The notes: generated by a model not told the origin, from the sequence alone. A stretch of DNA of 31,351 nt from Porodaedalea pini (GCA_002794775.1 NBAY01000164.1:1-31351), one strand, 5' to 3'; shown: positions 21,300 to 30,820, counted from the stretch's first letter. Program-made: numbers and translations.

Positions 21300-21813
21300 A
21301 ACAAACTTCCTCTTCACTTAATGATCACCCCCCCTACTTTTACGTAGTCATGCATTTAGTCTCCATGAAATTCTCTTTCATTCCTTCTTTCCGTCCCCTT
21401 CTTTTATTTTCTTTCTCTTAGTAGTGCAAATTGTGCAGAGTAGTGCAGCCTTATACAATGATGCACACGTGATGTGCAAGAGAAAGGAAGAAAAACAACA
21501 AAATATTCAGCTACTGAGCTGAGCTCCGAGGTAAATGGATAGCAGACATGTACCATCATGGACTGGTCCTTGAAACAGCACTTTTAATTTTAATTTTTAC
21601 ACCATTTTTTCACTGATTTTCTTAAACAAAAAAAATACTACATTAAAGCTATTTCACTAAGGTCCATCTGTGCAAAATTTTGAGTGAAAAAAGTCAGGAA
21701 TAAATGAGTTATGAATTGCATACATTTTGACTCTAAATCAGCATGTCACCGCTCCTTGAAACACAACTTTCCCACGCTCATCTTTACTCGGAATTTGAGC
21801 TATTGCTCTCATG
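21300..21813. other. LINE 3' region and AT-rich flank, no gene
   Basis: Pyrimidine-rich LINE 3' untranslated sequence to about 21420, then several GTGCA/TGCAC words (21424-21480). Two near-identical stretches with a TCCTTGAAACA core (about 21565 and 21752) flank 170 bp of AT-rich DNA in direct orientation. No ORF of note. Confidence 0.5.
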
Positions 21814-22245
21814 TGTCGGAATCTCGCATTATCATGACTTGCTCTTACTCATTCTTGACTCATATGATGTGATCACTTTCTCTATTGTTCTCTGTACTAA
21901 TATTGCATGCTCATGACTTATTCTGATGTAACATGACCATCGCACCATATGACACCATCCTCTCTGTAGTCTATATAAACCCCAACTCCTGTAGCCAGAT
22001 ACTTCAGAGTGTTATACTGAAGTATCCATAAGTAGTATTCTACTCTTCACTTCACAGTTGCTTACTTCTTTTGTACAGTGATCTCTGATCACTTAGGTAT
22101 TTATCTTATACAGAGTGTTATACTGAAGTATCCTGATCTCTGATCACTTAGATGCTCTCTGGTTGTCTGTTGCTCACACTGCGCTTACCGCCTTGCCGCT
22201 CTTACAGAGTACCATGTGGTTATAACCCCTGCTGTATCTCTGATA
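21814..22245 (+). repeat. Copia 5' LTR
   Basis: Starts TGTCGGA and ends TCTGATA, imperfect terminal inverted repeats differing by transitions, and is followed at once by the primer site. Inside, a 23-bp exact direct repeat lies at 22005-22027 and 22111-22133, and an 18-bp exact repeat at 22079-22096 and 22134-22151. A perfect 10-bp stem (GATACTTCAG at 21998-22007 with its complement at 22017-22026) overlaps the first copy. Only one LTR is visible, so the borders rest on the ends and the primer site. Confidence 0.65.
21972..21979 (+). promoter_or_regulatory. Copia LTR TATA box
   Basis: TATATAAA, followed about 26 bp later by the stem-loop described for the LTR. RNA should start near 22000. 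Confidence 0.55.
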
Positions 22246-22256
22246 GGTTATGAGCC
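22246..22256 (+). promoter_or_regulatory. Primer-binding site for a half initiator-Met tRNA
   Basis: GGTTATGAGCC is complementary to GGCTCATAACC, the anticodon-loop region (CAT anticodon) of fungal initiator tRNA-Met. Copia elements prime from an internally cut initiator tRNA in this way. Confidence 0.65.
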
Positions 22257-22299
22257 TTGAGCTCCTCTAGCCTCGTTGCGATTTGCTCACAACCATTAT

Positions 22300-22692
22300 A
22301 TGACCTATGCCCGTCATCGAAAACTCCTAAAGTATCAGCAGACCTTCATTCCCGAAACTCGCAGAAGCTTCAGATCCCGAGGACTCCTTGCATGCACCGG
22401 TCAACCTATCGAACCTTGGTTTGATTGGGCAGAGAATTATATCGCTCAAGGAAGACCTGATACTTTCGCACTAGCTCCATTTAGTCCTATCAAATCGCTC
22501 TTCATGGATATCCCATCGCACGCAAACATCGCCCACACTGTACACCAACCAGTCATCATCATTATGCCTTCTGCCGATGCTGTTGCCAAGATCTTCGCAG
22601 ACGTCCCCAAGCTTAACACTAGTGGTGACAACTATCAAGTATTCGTCGGAAAGATCAAGTTTGCTGCACTATCATGTGGCGGACGACCCCGC
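22300..22692 (+). pseudogene. Copia gag, N-terminal fragment
   Basis: ATG at 22300, about 44 bp after the primer site. The predicted protein has a basic start and then a segment (VPKLNTSGDNYQVFVGKIK) resembling the opening of Copia Gag capsid domains, where P-x-L-N-x-x-N-Y is followed by a Trp or aromatic residue and Lys. It ends after KFAALSCG at the border with element B. Too little remains to be functional. Confidence 0.5.
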
Positions 22693-23626
22693 TGTAGATC
22701 CTGACTTAGGGGTGTCTGGGATCAATGGTCCTTTTGGGGACGTGATCGCGTTGCTCTGGGAGGTTAGGGGTAGACTGCGGTGAGATCACTTGATGTACCG
22801 GTACGCGTCGGTACGCTTCGGTACGCGCCGGTACATGTCAATATCGAGAACAAAGGTCGGGAACTCCTGTCGGGTCTGTGGTTTGACTGGTACGGAGTCG
22901 GTACACACGGGTAATCAACACCGGTACAATGTGATCACGACGAGCAACGAGGTTCGAGTTATGAAGTATGAGACGAGAGACGGTTTCGAGAGACGAGATG
23001 CTAAGACAAAGACGGAACAACTACAAGATTATGAGAACTAAGATGGATCGCACTCAAGTTACCCTATCTGAGGGAGACTCTGCGGTAGAACTGACTTGTC
23101 CTCTACCTACGACATGGGGTGCATATTTATACTAAGTCCAAAGATCTATCTACAGTTAATAATTTCCATACAGGCATACTGTGCATATCAGTTGAAACAT
23201 AGAGAAGTTGAAAGGAAAAGTCATAGGTCATAGAGGCGCGCATAGAGTGCATAGAAATCAGAAGAACATAGGAAAAACATAAATCATAATGAGGAAAAAT
23301 GTCTGCTTTGCGTCTGATCACACTGGTGCTCCACCAGAACTCAGATCGTCCAATCGGTATGTGGCTCCCGTTGTCGGACAGCAGTCTGGTACGCATCTTG
23401 GCTGTATGCTCCATGTGACCGCATCCCTAATTGTCGAGATAAGATCTCCGGTACGTTCCGGTATGCTTTCGGAGGTGTCGGAACGTGCTGATGACGCAAT
23501 CACGAGGTTCTGATTTGAGACTGGACCGATTGGGTTGAGTCCGGTACTGATCGGTACGCGTCTGAACCAGTTCTTGAATGCTTCTGGAGTGATCGGTGGT
23601 GATGGGACGATCGGCACGGCTCTACA
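22693..23626 (-). repeat. Candidate 3' LTR of element B
   Basis: 934 bp bounded by perfect 6-bp terminal inverted repeats, TGTAGA at 22693-22698 and TCTACA at 23621-23626. The left border coincides with the break in the Copia ORF and the right border lies 160 bp before the accessory gene start. It contains a tandem GTAC array and a perfect hairpin CTGGTG-CTC-CACCAG (23323-23337). Without the partner LTR the borders are provisional. Confidence 0.5.
22795..22834. repeat. Phased GTAC array in the element B LTR
   Basis: GTAC occurs at 22795, 22801, 22811, 22821 and 22831. The last four are exactly 10 bp apart in imperfect decamers of the form GTACGCnnCG; the first pair forms the palindrome GTACCGGTAC. 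Spacing of one helical turn puts the words on the same face of the DNA. Confidence 0.9.
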
Positions 23627-23787
23627 TCTCCCGGGGCGTTTAAATCATGACTGTCCCCAGTCACACCTTCTCTTCTTCTGATACGCGCGAGAAGCTTGAT
23701 CACACTGATCACGCGCATTGGAACACGCTAGAGAGGGCATTGGAAAAGTGGTCATACCGACGGGTTTTTCTCCTGCTTCTTCCAACC

Positions 23788-25543
23788 ATGTCGTCTCCGC
23801 ACCGCAACAGCAGCAGCAACAGCAACAGCACGGCGCCGCCTTGGCTGGCATGCAAGGCACCCCGTGTACCGGGGTATGTCGACAATGTCAGTGCCGTTGA
23901 GTGCGAGAAGATCACGCAGGACGCCCGTGAGATCGAGCAACGGCTGGTCGACATTGACCGGTACGTGTGACGCCGCCTCGGGCGGTACGTGAAACTGCGG
24001 GAGACATTACTGGCGGGGAGTCGGGGTCACAAGATCGGCGAACGGTGGAAGTGGGCCGAGTGGGCATACAGCACAAAGGTGAGTCCTCGAAACTCGATCA
24101 AGCACGCGTACCGAGCTGACCAATTCGAAATAGCGCACCCTGGAGAGCTACTACCAGCTCTACTGGGACTCTGTGGTGCCGGCAAAGCGCCACCCGATCG
24201 CATCTGATCTGCGGACGTACCTCCAGGTCGCGCGGGTCTGGAAGGAGATGTGGTGGGCGCTGGATGGGCTCGACAAGTCCACCGCCGACCGGCTCTACGG
24301 TCGGTATTTTGCCGACCACCAGACGGTCGACCTCACCAAGTACCGGGGTGAGGGATTCGTCGTACCGGTCGTGGACTGGCCGGACAACGTACCGTACATC
24401 GGCGGAGAGCTCGAGTGCGTACTTGTACCTGACGGGTACGGGTATAAGTTTGTCTACCCTGTGGAGCATGAGGCGCAACCGCGCTTCGTCAGAGTCCTGT
24501 CGGCTGTACCGGCAGTCGAGGCATTCGTCGAACGTCTCGAAACGCCTGGTCTGCCCGAGGTCGAGGAGGTCGTGAACAAGGAGGAGGAGCGCGCCATCCC
24601 ACGTACCAACAGTACCGCGTCTGCGCAACAGCAACAGCAGATGGGTCCGCGCAAAGTCAAGGCGAGCGCGATGTGCAAGGAGAGGTCTGGCGTACTGTGT
24701 ACCGGTGATGCCCCATCAGCACAACAGCAACAGCAGACGGGTGCCAACAAGTGGCGATGGCGTACGACCATCGAGATTGCGTCTGACGACGAGGAGGGAA
24801 CGCGTACCGGACCACGCGAGGAGCCGCTGCGGCAACAGCAGCAGCAACAACCCGCGCCGAGCGTGGCATCAAGTGTCCTGCCCCCAGCGAATGCGCCTGG
24901 GGGACTATTCTTCGAGATGGAGGTGGCCACGGAGCACGAAGCCGAGCAGCGGGCGCGAGACGAAGCTGGTCTCGCTGCCATGTTAGCCGCTCAGGAAGAG
25001 GCTCGGAAGCAGGCGGAAGCAACACATCGGGCGCATGAGCGCGGTCATCGGGAGAGTGGAGGAGGCGCACGTCAAGCGAGGTCGTGGGGGCCCTCACATG
25101 AAGCAACGCCGGGAGCTGCCAGTCGAAGAGGTGGAGGAGTGTCTCGCTCCAGCTGAGCCCGCCCCCATATCGATGGAGGCAGAGGGTGGTGGTTCGTCAT
25201 ACCACCACGCAGATGAAGGGCGTACCGATGGTACATCGGGTCCCTTGGTCACTGTGTTCAATGGGGTCGAACTGGTCAACCCGGCGACTGGTCGTCTACG
25301 GTGGGCGGGACCGCTGCCGGTCCCTCTCGAGGAGGCGTGCGCCAACTGCGCGCATCGGGGGAGAACGTGTCAGGGGCAGCCCGGTAGGGCTTGCTTCCTC
25401 TGCACGGTTGTCTGGTGGACGGGGTGCTCGCTGGCGACCCAGGGACGCGCGAAGGAGGTCCGGGGCAGAAAGTCGGGTGGAAAGCGGAAACGCGCCGCCC
25501 GCAATGAGGGCATACCGCGCGCTGCGCCTAAGGCACCGCAGCC

Positions 25544-25575
<32 letters not shown>

Positions 25576-25979
25576 AGCAGCAGCCATCTGCGTCATCTGC
25601 GCCACCCGCGTCGGCTTCTCCAATCGTGGTGGACACACCGTCCCCACCGCCTCGCGTACCGAGGCCTGCTGCCGCACGCGTACCACGGCAGCAGAAGCAG
25701 CAACAGAGGGGCCGCGCTGCCTCACCGCCCGTTGCAGGTCCAAGCCAGTTCACCGGTGCATATGAGGACCTGCACGAGCTCGTCTCGGAGCACGACTCCG
25801 AAGACGAGTTCGACCACGTCGTCACAGAGCTCGTGCGCGACGTCTGTGAGCTCGAGCGTAGCTCGCGTCAACTCGCTGCGGAGGCGACTCGTCAGGTGGC
25901 CGAAGCAGCCTCGATCCATGTGCGCCTTGCGGCGCTTGAGAAGGGGAAGTGGGGCACAAGGGAGGAGGAGGAGGACTAG
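23788..25979 (+). pseudogene. Antisense accessory gene of element B, Gln-rich protein with a Zn2Cys6-like cluster
   Basis: Likely start ATG 23788 (context accATG; the frame is open from 23647). An in-frame TGA (23968-23970) is followed by continuing sense (RRLGRYVKLRETLL). An intron at 24079-24133 (GTGAGT, branch-like CTGAC, TAG) joins in frame to RTLESYYQLYWDS. Then come several Gln runs, an Ala/Glu-rich coiled-coil segment, and a shift of one frame between about 25035 and 25065. The next part holds six cysteines at 25338-25427 spaced C-x2-C-x6-C-x7-C-x2-C-x7-C, which fits the fungal binuclear zinc cluster pattern, then a basic patch, a 13-Gln run, and an acidic coiled-coil C-terminus. The GT-AG intron shows the plus strand was the coding strand. 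Function unknown; DNA binding is inferred from the cysteine spacing only. Confidence 0.65.
25545..25583 (+). repeat. CAG/CAA repeat encoding 13 Gln
   Basis: Thirteen consecutive Gln codons, mostly CAG with CAA interruptions, in the frame of the zinc-cluster half of the accessory gene. Shorter Gln runs occur near 24625, 24720 and 24830. The reverse strand would read poly-Cys or poly-Ala, so minus-strand ORFs here are shadows. Confidence 0.9.
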
Positions 25980-26470
25980 TCGGTACGCGTCGGTACGACT
26001 TGGTCCTGCAGAAAGAAGAAAAGAAAAAAAAAGAAAAAAATTACAAAGTGTAGTAATTTATTTGTATATATTTTTGAATATGGATTTTTCTTTGTTTTCT
26101 TTAAGTTTTGGTGTGATAAAACGAAAGAACGAAAAGAATAAGAAAAGGAAAGATCGTCCTTAAGTGTCCGTTTGTGATTTTACTAATGTACCGAAAAGGG
26201 AAATCGAAGATAGGCCATATAGTTAATGTTTTGATAATCGAGAAAGTGTTCCGTATGAAAGAATGTAAACGGTTCCATGGTCAAAACATAAATGGGTCAT
26301 AATTGATTAAAAGATAATAAAATAAAGAGGCGTCGGTACGTGTCGGTACGCGTACCGGTACCTTGGATGGCGAACATAATCAGAAATTGTGACTAGGTAT
26401 CCGAGTCCGACTCAGAGCCGTCTTCTTCCACCAGGTCTTCCTTCATCATGCTATGTTCGTCATCATCCTG
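25980..26470. other. Convergent 3' region between accessory gene and pol of element B
   Basis: Both genes end here, tail to tail. The region has a GTAC pair 10 bp apart (25983, 25993) directly after the accessory stop, a long A-rich tract (about 26009-26041), AT-rich DNA with AATAAA on the plus strand near 26318, and a second GTAC cluster at 26336-26361. It probably supplies 3' ends for transcripts from both strands. No gene was seen. Confidence 0.6.
26336..26361. repeat. GTAC cluster downstream of element B pol
   Basis: GTAC at 26336, 26346, 26352 and 26358: spacings of 10, 6 and 6 bp, the same two spacings as in the LTR array. It includes the palindrome GTACCGGTAC. Confidence 0.9.
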
Positions 26471-29400
26471 TCAAAGGATTTCGTCAAGGGGAACAGAAAT
26501 GTCAGATCGGGGAAAATAAGGAATGAGACGAAAAGCTGCAACCCGAATCCGGGAAACTGATCCATCGAGTTCCGAGATGATATACACTCCGGAATGTGTC
26601 CTACGGACGACGATGTACGGTCCTAAGTACCGGGCCTTTGTCTTTCGGTCCAACTCCTTTTCGATCCGGGTGTTCTGTACAAGTACGAGTCGACCAGGCT
26701 GGAAATCGTAGTCCTTGATGACGTGCTTATGGACTTTGGCGAACTGTCAAGTGTACTTGTGTCGAGCATCTCGAACCAACTGCGCGATCCTATCAAGGTC
26801 CGCCAGATGCTTCTGTAACTGGCACGCCCGGGTTGCTATCAGTTCCTCGGTACGCATCAGGGAATCCAACGGCGGAGTAAGATAAGTGGCCTCGGCGAGA
26901 TCGAAAGGAAGTACCAGCTCGACTCCATGAACCATGTAGTACGGCGACATTCCGGTCGATTTCTGGATTGTGATACGCTCGGCCCAGAAAACCGAGTAAG
27001 CATGCTCATGCCACTTGGATGCGTTCCCGTCGGCTGCCTTGATCAAGGCTTCCTGGACGTTGTAATGCCGTCGTTCAATGATCCCGTTGGCCTGAGAATT
27101 ATATGCTGAGATCTTGATGTGTGAAATGTGGTACCGATCCCGCAACCAATCAAGCGCAGTGATAAACGGAGTACCGTTATCGGTAACGAGTTCGGGACAT
27201 GCGCCGTACCGACACAGTAATTCCTGAGAAATGAACTGCCCAATCGTGTGACCAGTCTGCTTTCGTAACAGTCGGAACTCTGGGTAACTGGACAAGGAGC
27301 ACCGTGCATGTACGATGTAGTGAAAGCCTCCTGAAGCGGGCATGTGCTTCGTGTCAATGTGGATCCGGGCGAACAACGTCGGTACGTCCGGTACCGATGG
27401 CAGTATTGACACTTTCGTGGTCTGGCGCATCTGACAGATATGACACGTACGCATGAAGTATTTGACGTCCTCCGAAATTGACGGCCACCAAAACCGATCC
27501 AGCAATCGAGCGCGTACCGAATACACTCCCTTGTGTCCGAGATTGTCATGAGCCTGCTGGACGAGCGACAAGCGGCGTTCCTGTTCGACGACCAGCTGGG
27601 GATGCTCTCGTTGGGTCTTTCGCCAAAGCTGTCCTGCTCGCACGAAGAATCCGGAGGCGTACCGGACGAACAAGGGAAAGCGCTTCTCATCGATCTCCGG
27701 GGGCTTCCTTCCGTGTTCGAGGAGGTACCGAACCAACTCTAATCGCTTATCTCGTGACTTTACCGAATCCGAGGTCGGGAATCGCTGCCCCTGAGGATCT
27801 GTGGCTGTACTGGACCCTTCTTCGACGTCGGTACTCAACACCGCTCCATACAAAAACACATATGCCGCATTGATCCATTCTTCATAGTCGTCTTCTTCCC
27901 GTGGGTCCTCTGGCGCGGCTTGCCGTCTCGACAGTCCATCGGTACACGTGAATTCCGTGGCCAGTACGTGGCGAAGCTCGAAGTCGAAAAGGAGAATTCC
28001 TGCGATCCACTGGTTTATCGTCGTGTTCAGCTGTAGATCCGGATTGTTAATCATCCCTTTGACGTACACTGCGTCCATCTCGACCACCAGGAGCTTAACT
28101 CCATAAATAAACAACCTCACCGCCCTCAATGCCCTAAACAACCCGAACAACTCGATCTTTGGCTGGGAGTACGTTGCCTGTACCGAGTTCCAGTTGATCG
28201 ACCCGAACCGATTAATCCTTCTCCTACCGTCTGGGTGATCCTGGCCCAACGTCCACCCTACTCCTATGATCGACGAATCCACCGCTAAGATAACCGCTCT
28301 GTCCGACCCGTAGTTGATCACGCACAGTGCCAGGCAGTTGATAACCGCTTCCTTCAACGTGTCCATCGAATCCTGCTCTTCCAGTCCCCAATCGAATATG
28401 TTGTTTTTACGCGTAAGTCGAGTCAATGGTCGAGCTTTCTTCGCGAAATCCTTAATAAACACCCTCAACACTCCAACCGTACCGAGAAATCCTTTCACCT
28501 CCGTCACCGTTCGACATGGGGGCCAATCCCGCACCTTCTGAACCTTCGAATCGTCTGGTTCGCGCCCTCGGTACGTGAGTTTATTCCCCAAAAATATCGC
28601 CGAGTCGGTACACGCCTGGAATTTCTTCCCGGAAAACATACCGCCCACTTTCCTCATCCTCTGCAGCACTTGATTTACGTCGCACAAGTGTTCGTAGATG
28701 AACCGGCGGATGCCCGGGTTCTCGGGAATCGTTTCGAACCCTCCGTCGGTACGCTCGTACTGTGTAAACCCTCCTTGCGTAATTACATCGTCCGCGAATG
28801 GCTGCGCCACCTTAGGAATTTCGTCGCTGAGAATAAACGTGACGTCTCCATGGAGAATCTGCAGTGAATTTGTGTATCCCATTGGTAACACCTTCAGTCG
28901 AAACGTACTGAGCGGGGTCTGGAACGTCGTTAAGTCTCGGGACCGTTCGTCGAGCATTCGCTGGTCGAAAGCAACAGCGAGATCAAGTACCATGTAACAC
29001 GCGCGCCCGCTGCATGCGTCTACTAGCGTCCCGATGTCCGGCGGTATGGCCGAGTCTCGAATGGTCACTCCGTTCAGATCCTGCAAGTCGATAACGAACC
29101 GTAAGGATGCTCCGTCTTTCTTTACCACACAAAACCACCTCGAGCGGTACGACAAGTTCGACGGTTTGATAACTCCGGCGGCAATCTTCTCCCTGAGTAT
29201 GTTTAGCGTCTTTTTGAGTATCCCAGGGGGGATCGGTATGTTCTTCCGCACCCACGGTACGTGCGCCACCGTCGGTATGCATACCAGATCAAAATACGTC
29301 AGATCTAAGGTCCCTCTCTCCGTCTCTGACCACGCAAACGCCCCTTCCTGCAACATGATCAGATTCACCACCAACTTCTTCTCTTCGTCCCACAGAAATC

Positions 29401-29998
29401 CGCCTGGGTCCAAATCCATCGCGTCCAGCCTTTCCTGCGTAAACTTTCCCGTCGGTACGAACGGTACTGGTTTCGTCGGTAACTTTGGCATGTCGGCCAA
29501 CGGATCAGGATGTCGCCTTCGAACTATACGAAACTCCTCCGGTAACACTCCCGGTACGGGACGGACCTTCTGCACCACCCGCTTGTACGCCAAAACACTT
29601 CCTTCATCCTCCATCGAATCCAACACCACCGAACCAAAAGTGTCCGAAGAAGCGTCCAAAGCAACGGTGCAAGGAGATAAAAGAAAATTCAATCTCTGCG
29701 AATAAATAAACGGAGCTGGGGTATTCAAGGTAAAACTTGGGGAAACGTAACGGGAAATAGTCAAATCAGATTGATTTAAAACATTAGGGGACATTTGTTG
29801 AAAACTGTAAACGGGTTGAACGAATTGAGAATTAATTTTGGTTTGAGAAGGGGTTGGACGACGAGATAAATAATTGGGGTCATTAAAACGCAAAGATAAA
29901 ACGTCTGTACATGAGCTCGGTACGTGTACCGACGGATCGACTCCGCGGCACGTCTCGCATACCGTCGGTTTCCACTCGTCTCGCCGGCACCGCTGCAT
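26471..29998 (-). pseudogene. Element B pol: RT, RNase H and integrase
   Basis: ATG at 29998; 1083 codons to a TGA at 26749-26747, then the same frame continues (QFAKVHKHVIKDYDFQPG) to 26471. RT motifs: FVIDLQDLN, MVLDLAVAFDQ, LPMGYTNS, catalytic box FADD (28798-28787) in PFADDVITQG. RNase H acidic residues lie in LAVDSS, KIELFGLFRALRAVR, VEMDA and CTDGLSRR. Integrase has the HHCC module (AHDNLGHKG, CHICQM) and a D,D,E triad in HIDTK, VTDNGTP and GIIERRH; a GPY module (YLGPYIVV) lies after the TGA. This FxDD lineage is characteristic of mushroom genomes. All catalytic residues are present; the single TGA removes the integrase tail. Many CGGTAC/GTACCG words lie within the coding sequence. Confidence 0.92.
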
Positions 29999-30379
29999 CA
30001 GTTCCTCGACTTGTGAAAACCCGATTCCGGAGCGTGCCAGAACGCCCGGATACCGGTCGACACCTTGCTCCTACGATTCCAATCTCGGGGATCCATGATG
30101 GTTATATGCTGATCACCCAACAAGAAATCCTTCGTTTCGCATTCGGTAAGAGCGAAAAATGGTCGCCCCAACAATACTTCGAATGGTGCCACCAAAACCA
30201 CCTGAACCTGCAACTTCAAATCCACACCCGCTACCCTGAATCTGGCGTCTCAAATCCTTCCCAATGTCAACGACTTCCCTGCATCTGCGGCTTCGAGCGT
30301 CATTGCGTGATCCGGATCTAAATGAATTCCTAGCTTCTCCCACACGTCTTCCCGAATGATGCACACCACTGCCCCTTGA
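29998..30379 (-). pseudogene. Element B protease, C-terminal fragment
   Basis: From the copy C border the frame reads VVCIIREDVWEKLGI, then a TGA (30252-30250), then DARFRVAGVDLKLQVQV, VLLGRPFFALTE and ITIMDPRDW, the C-terminal half of a Gypsy retropepsin. The DSG/DTG active-site segment is missing; it must lie beyond the inserted copy C. The frame stops at TGA 30000-29998, which overlaps the pol ATG (TGATG). A GGGTTTT heptamer in the proper phase lies 15 nt before that stop. Confidence 0.8.
30016..30022 (-). other. Candidate -1 frameshift heptamer between protease and pol
   Basis: On the minus strand G-GGT-TTT in the protease frame fits the X-XXY-YYZ slippery pattern. A -1 slip there enters the pol frame, which is open from a TAG about 50 nt upstream and continues as SQVEEL into the pol ATG. 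Re-initiation at TGATG or a simple indel are alternatives. Confidence 0.35.
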
Positions 30380-30820
30380 TGTTAGGCGGGAGTCCAGGAG
30401 ACGGCTCGGACTGGGCAGGCCTCGGCTGACTGTTGTTTGAGACGTGCTATACTCGAGCGGGACTCGGGACACGCTGTACTCAGACTAGGTCGTCACGGAG
30501 GTAAGAGGATTAATACAATGTACACTACTACAGGAGGGGACGCGGTCTCACCTAGGTCATCGCGGAGGTAAGAGGAAAAGCAGAACAAGTGTTCATGCGA
30601 GTTCCTCGAACCTTTTATCCGCGCTGATTGTGAGACCGGATTATCTAAGTACTGTATAGTTTATATAACTTGGAATGGAACGAATGAAGGTCTGGTGGAG
30701 GGAGTGTGGGAAATGATTGAAAAGATGATTAAATATAATGAAAAGGAGCGATTAAAAGAAAAGAAATGGTAAAAGGGAAAATAAAAGAAAAGGGAAAAGG
30801 GAAAAGTTCGAGTCCTAACA
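30380..30820 (-). repeat. 3' LTR of copy C
   Basis: 441 bp from TGTTAGG to CCTAACA on the plus strand, aligned along its length with the copy A LTR but clearly diverged. It keeps the 11-nt self-primer segment (30576-30586) and a TATA-like box (30612-30619). Confidence 0.92.

Larger units (their letters stand above)
15181..21420 (+). mobile_element. Tad-like LINE (non-LTR retrotransposon), degenerate
   Basis: ORF1 with CCHC knuckles is followed by ORF2 with AP endonuclease, RT, RNase H and a C-terminal Cys/His motif, the architecture of the fungal Tad clade. Both outer limits are approximate: I see no target-site duplication and no poly(A) tail. It is disabled by several stops, a frameshift and a mutated RT active site, but is nearly full length. 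Confidence 0.9.
21814..22692 (+). mobile_element. 5' end of a Ty1/Copia retrotransposon, cut by element B
   Basis: LTR, half-tRNA primer site and the start of a gag-like ORF in the order of a Copia element. The coding sequence stops making sense at 22692, where the terminal TGTAGA of element B begins. The rest of the element is not in the window. Confidence 0.7.
22693..30379 (-). mobile_element. Ty3/Gypsy element B with an antisense accessory gene; right part displaced by copy C
   Basis: Minus-strand protease fragment, RT, RNase H and integrase (30379-26471), then a convergent plus-strand gene (23788-25979), then a candidate 3' LTR (22693-23626). The left edge interrupts the Copia gag. On the right the protease reading frame runs up to 30379 and is cut there by copy C. 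The motif CGGTAC/GTACCG is enriched over both the pol and the antisense half, supporting that both belong to one element. The 5' LTR and gag lie outside the window. Confidence 0.75.

Noticed and set aside
23718..23900. Plus-strand ORF with a run of eight Gln
   Set aside because: It ends in a stop, while the overlapping frame (Ser/Asn-rich) joins in frame to the downstream accessory-gene exon.
24098..25825. Several minus-strand ORFs rich in Cys, Ala or Arg
   Set aside because: They are antisense readings of the CAG/CAA Gln repeats and of the accessory gene; the plus-strand intron and zinc-cluster frame are better supported.
26009..26041. Polypurine tract of a plus-strand LTR element
   Set aside because: No sequence after it resembles the candidate LTR at 22693-23626; the tract more likely belongs to a 3' end region.
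29034..29705. 223-codon plus-strand ORF opposite element B pol, and smaller plus-strand ORFs at 27478 and 28698
   Set aside because: No domain or splice signals; they overlap well-conserved RT coding sequence on the other strand.
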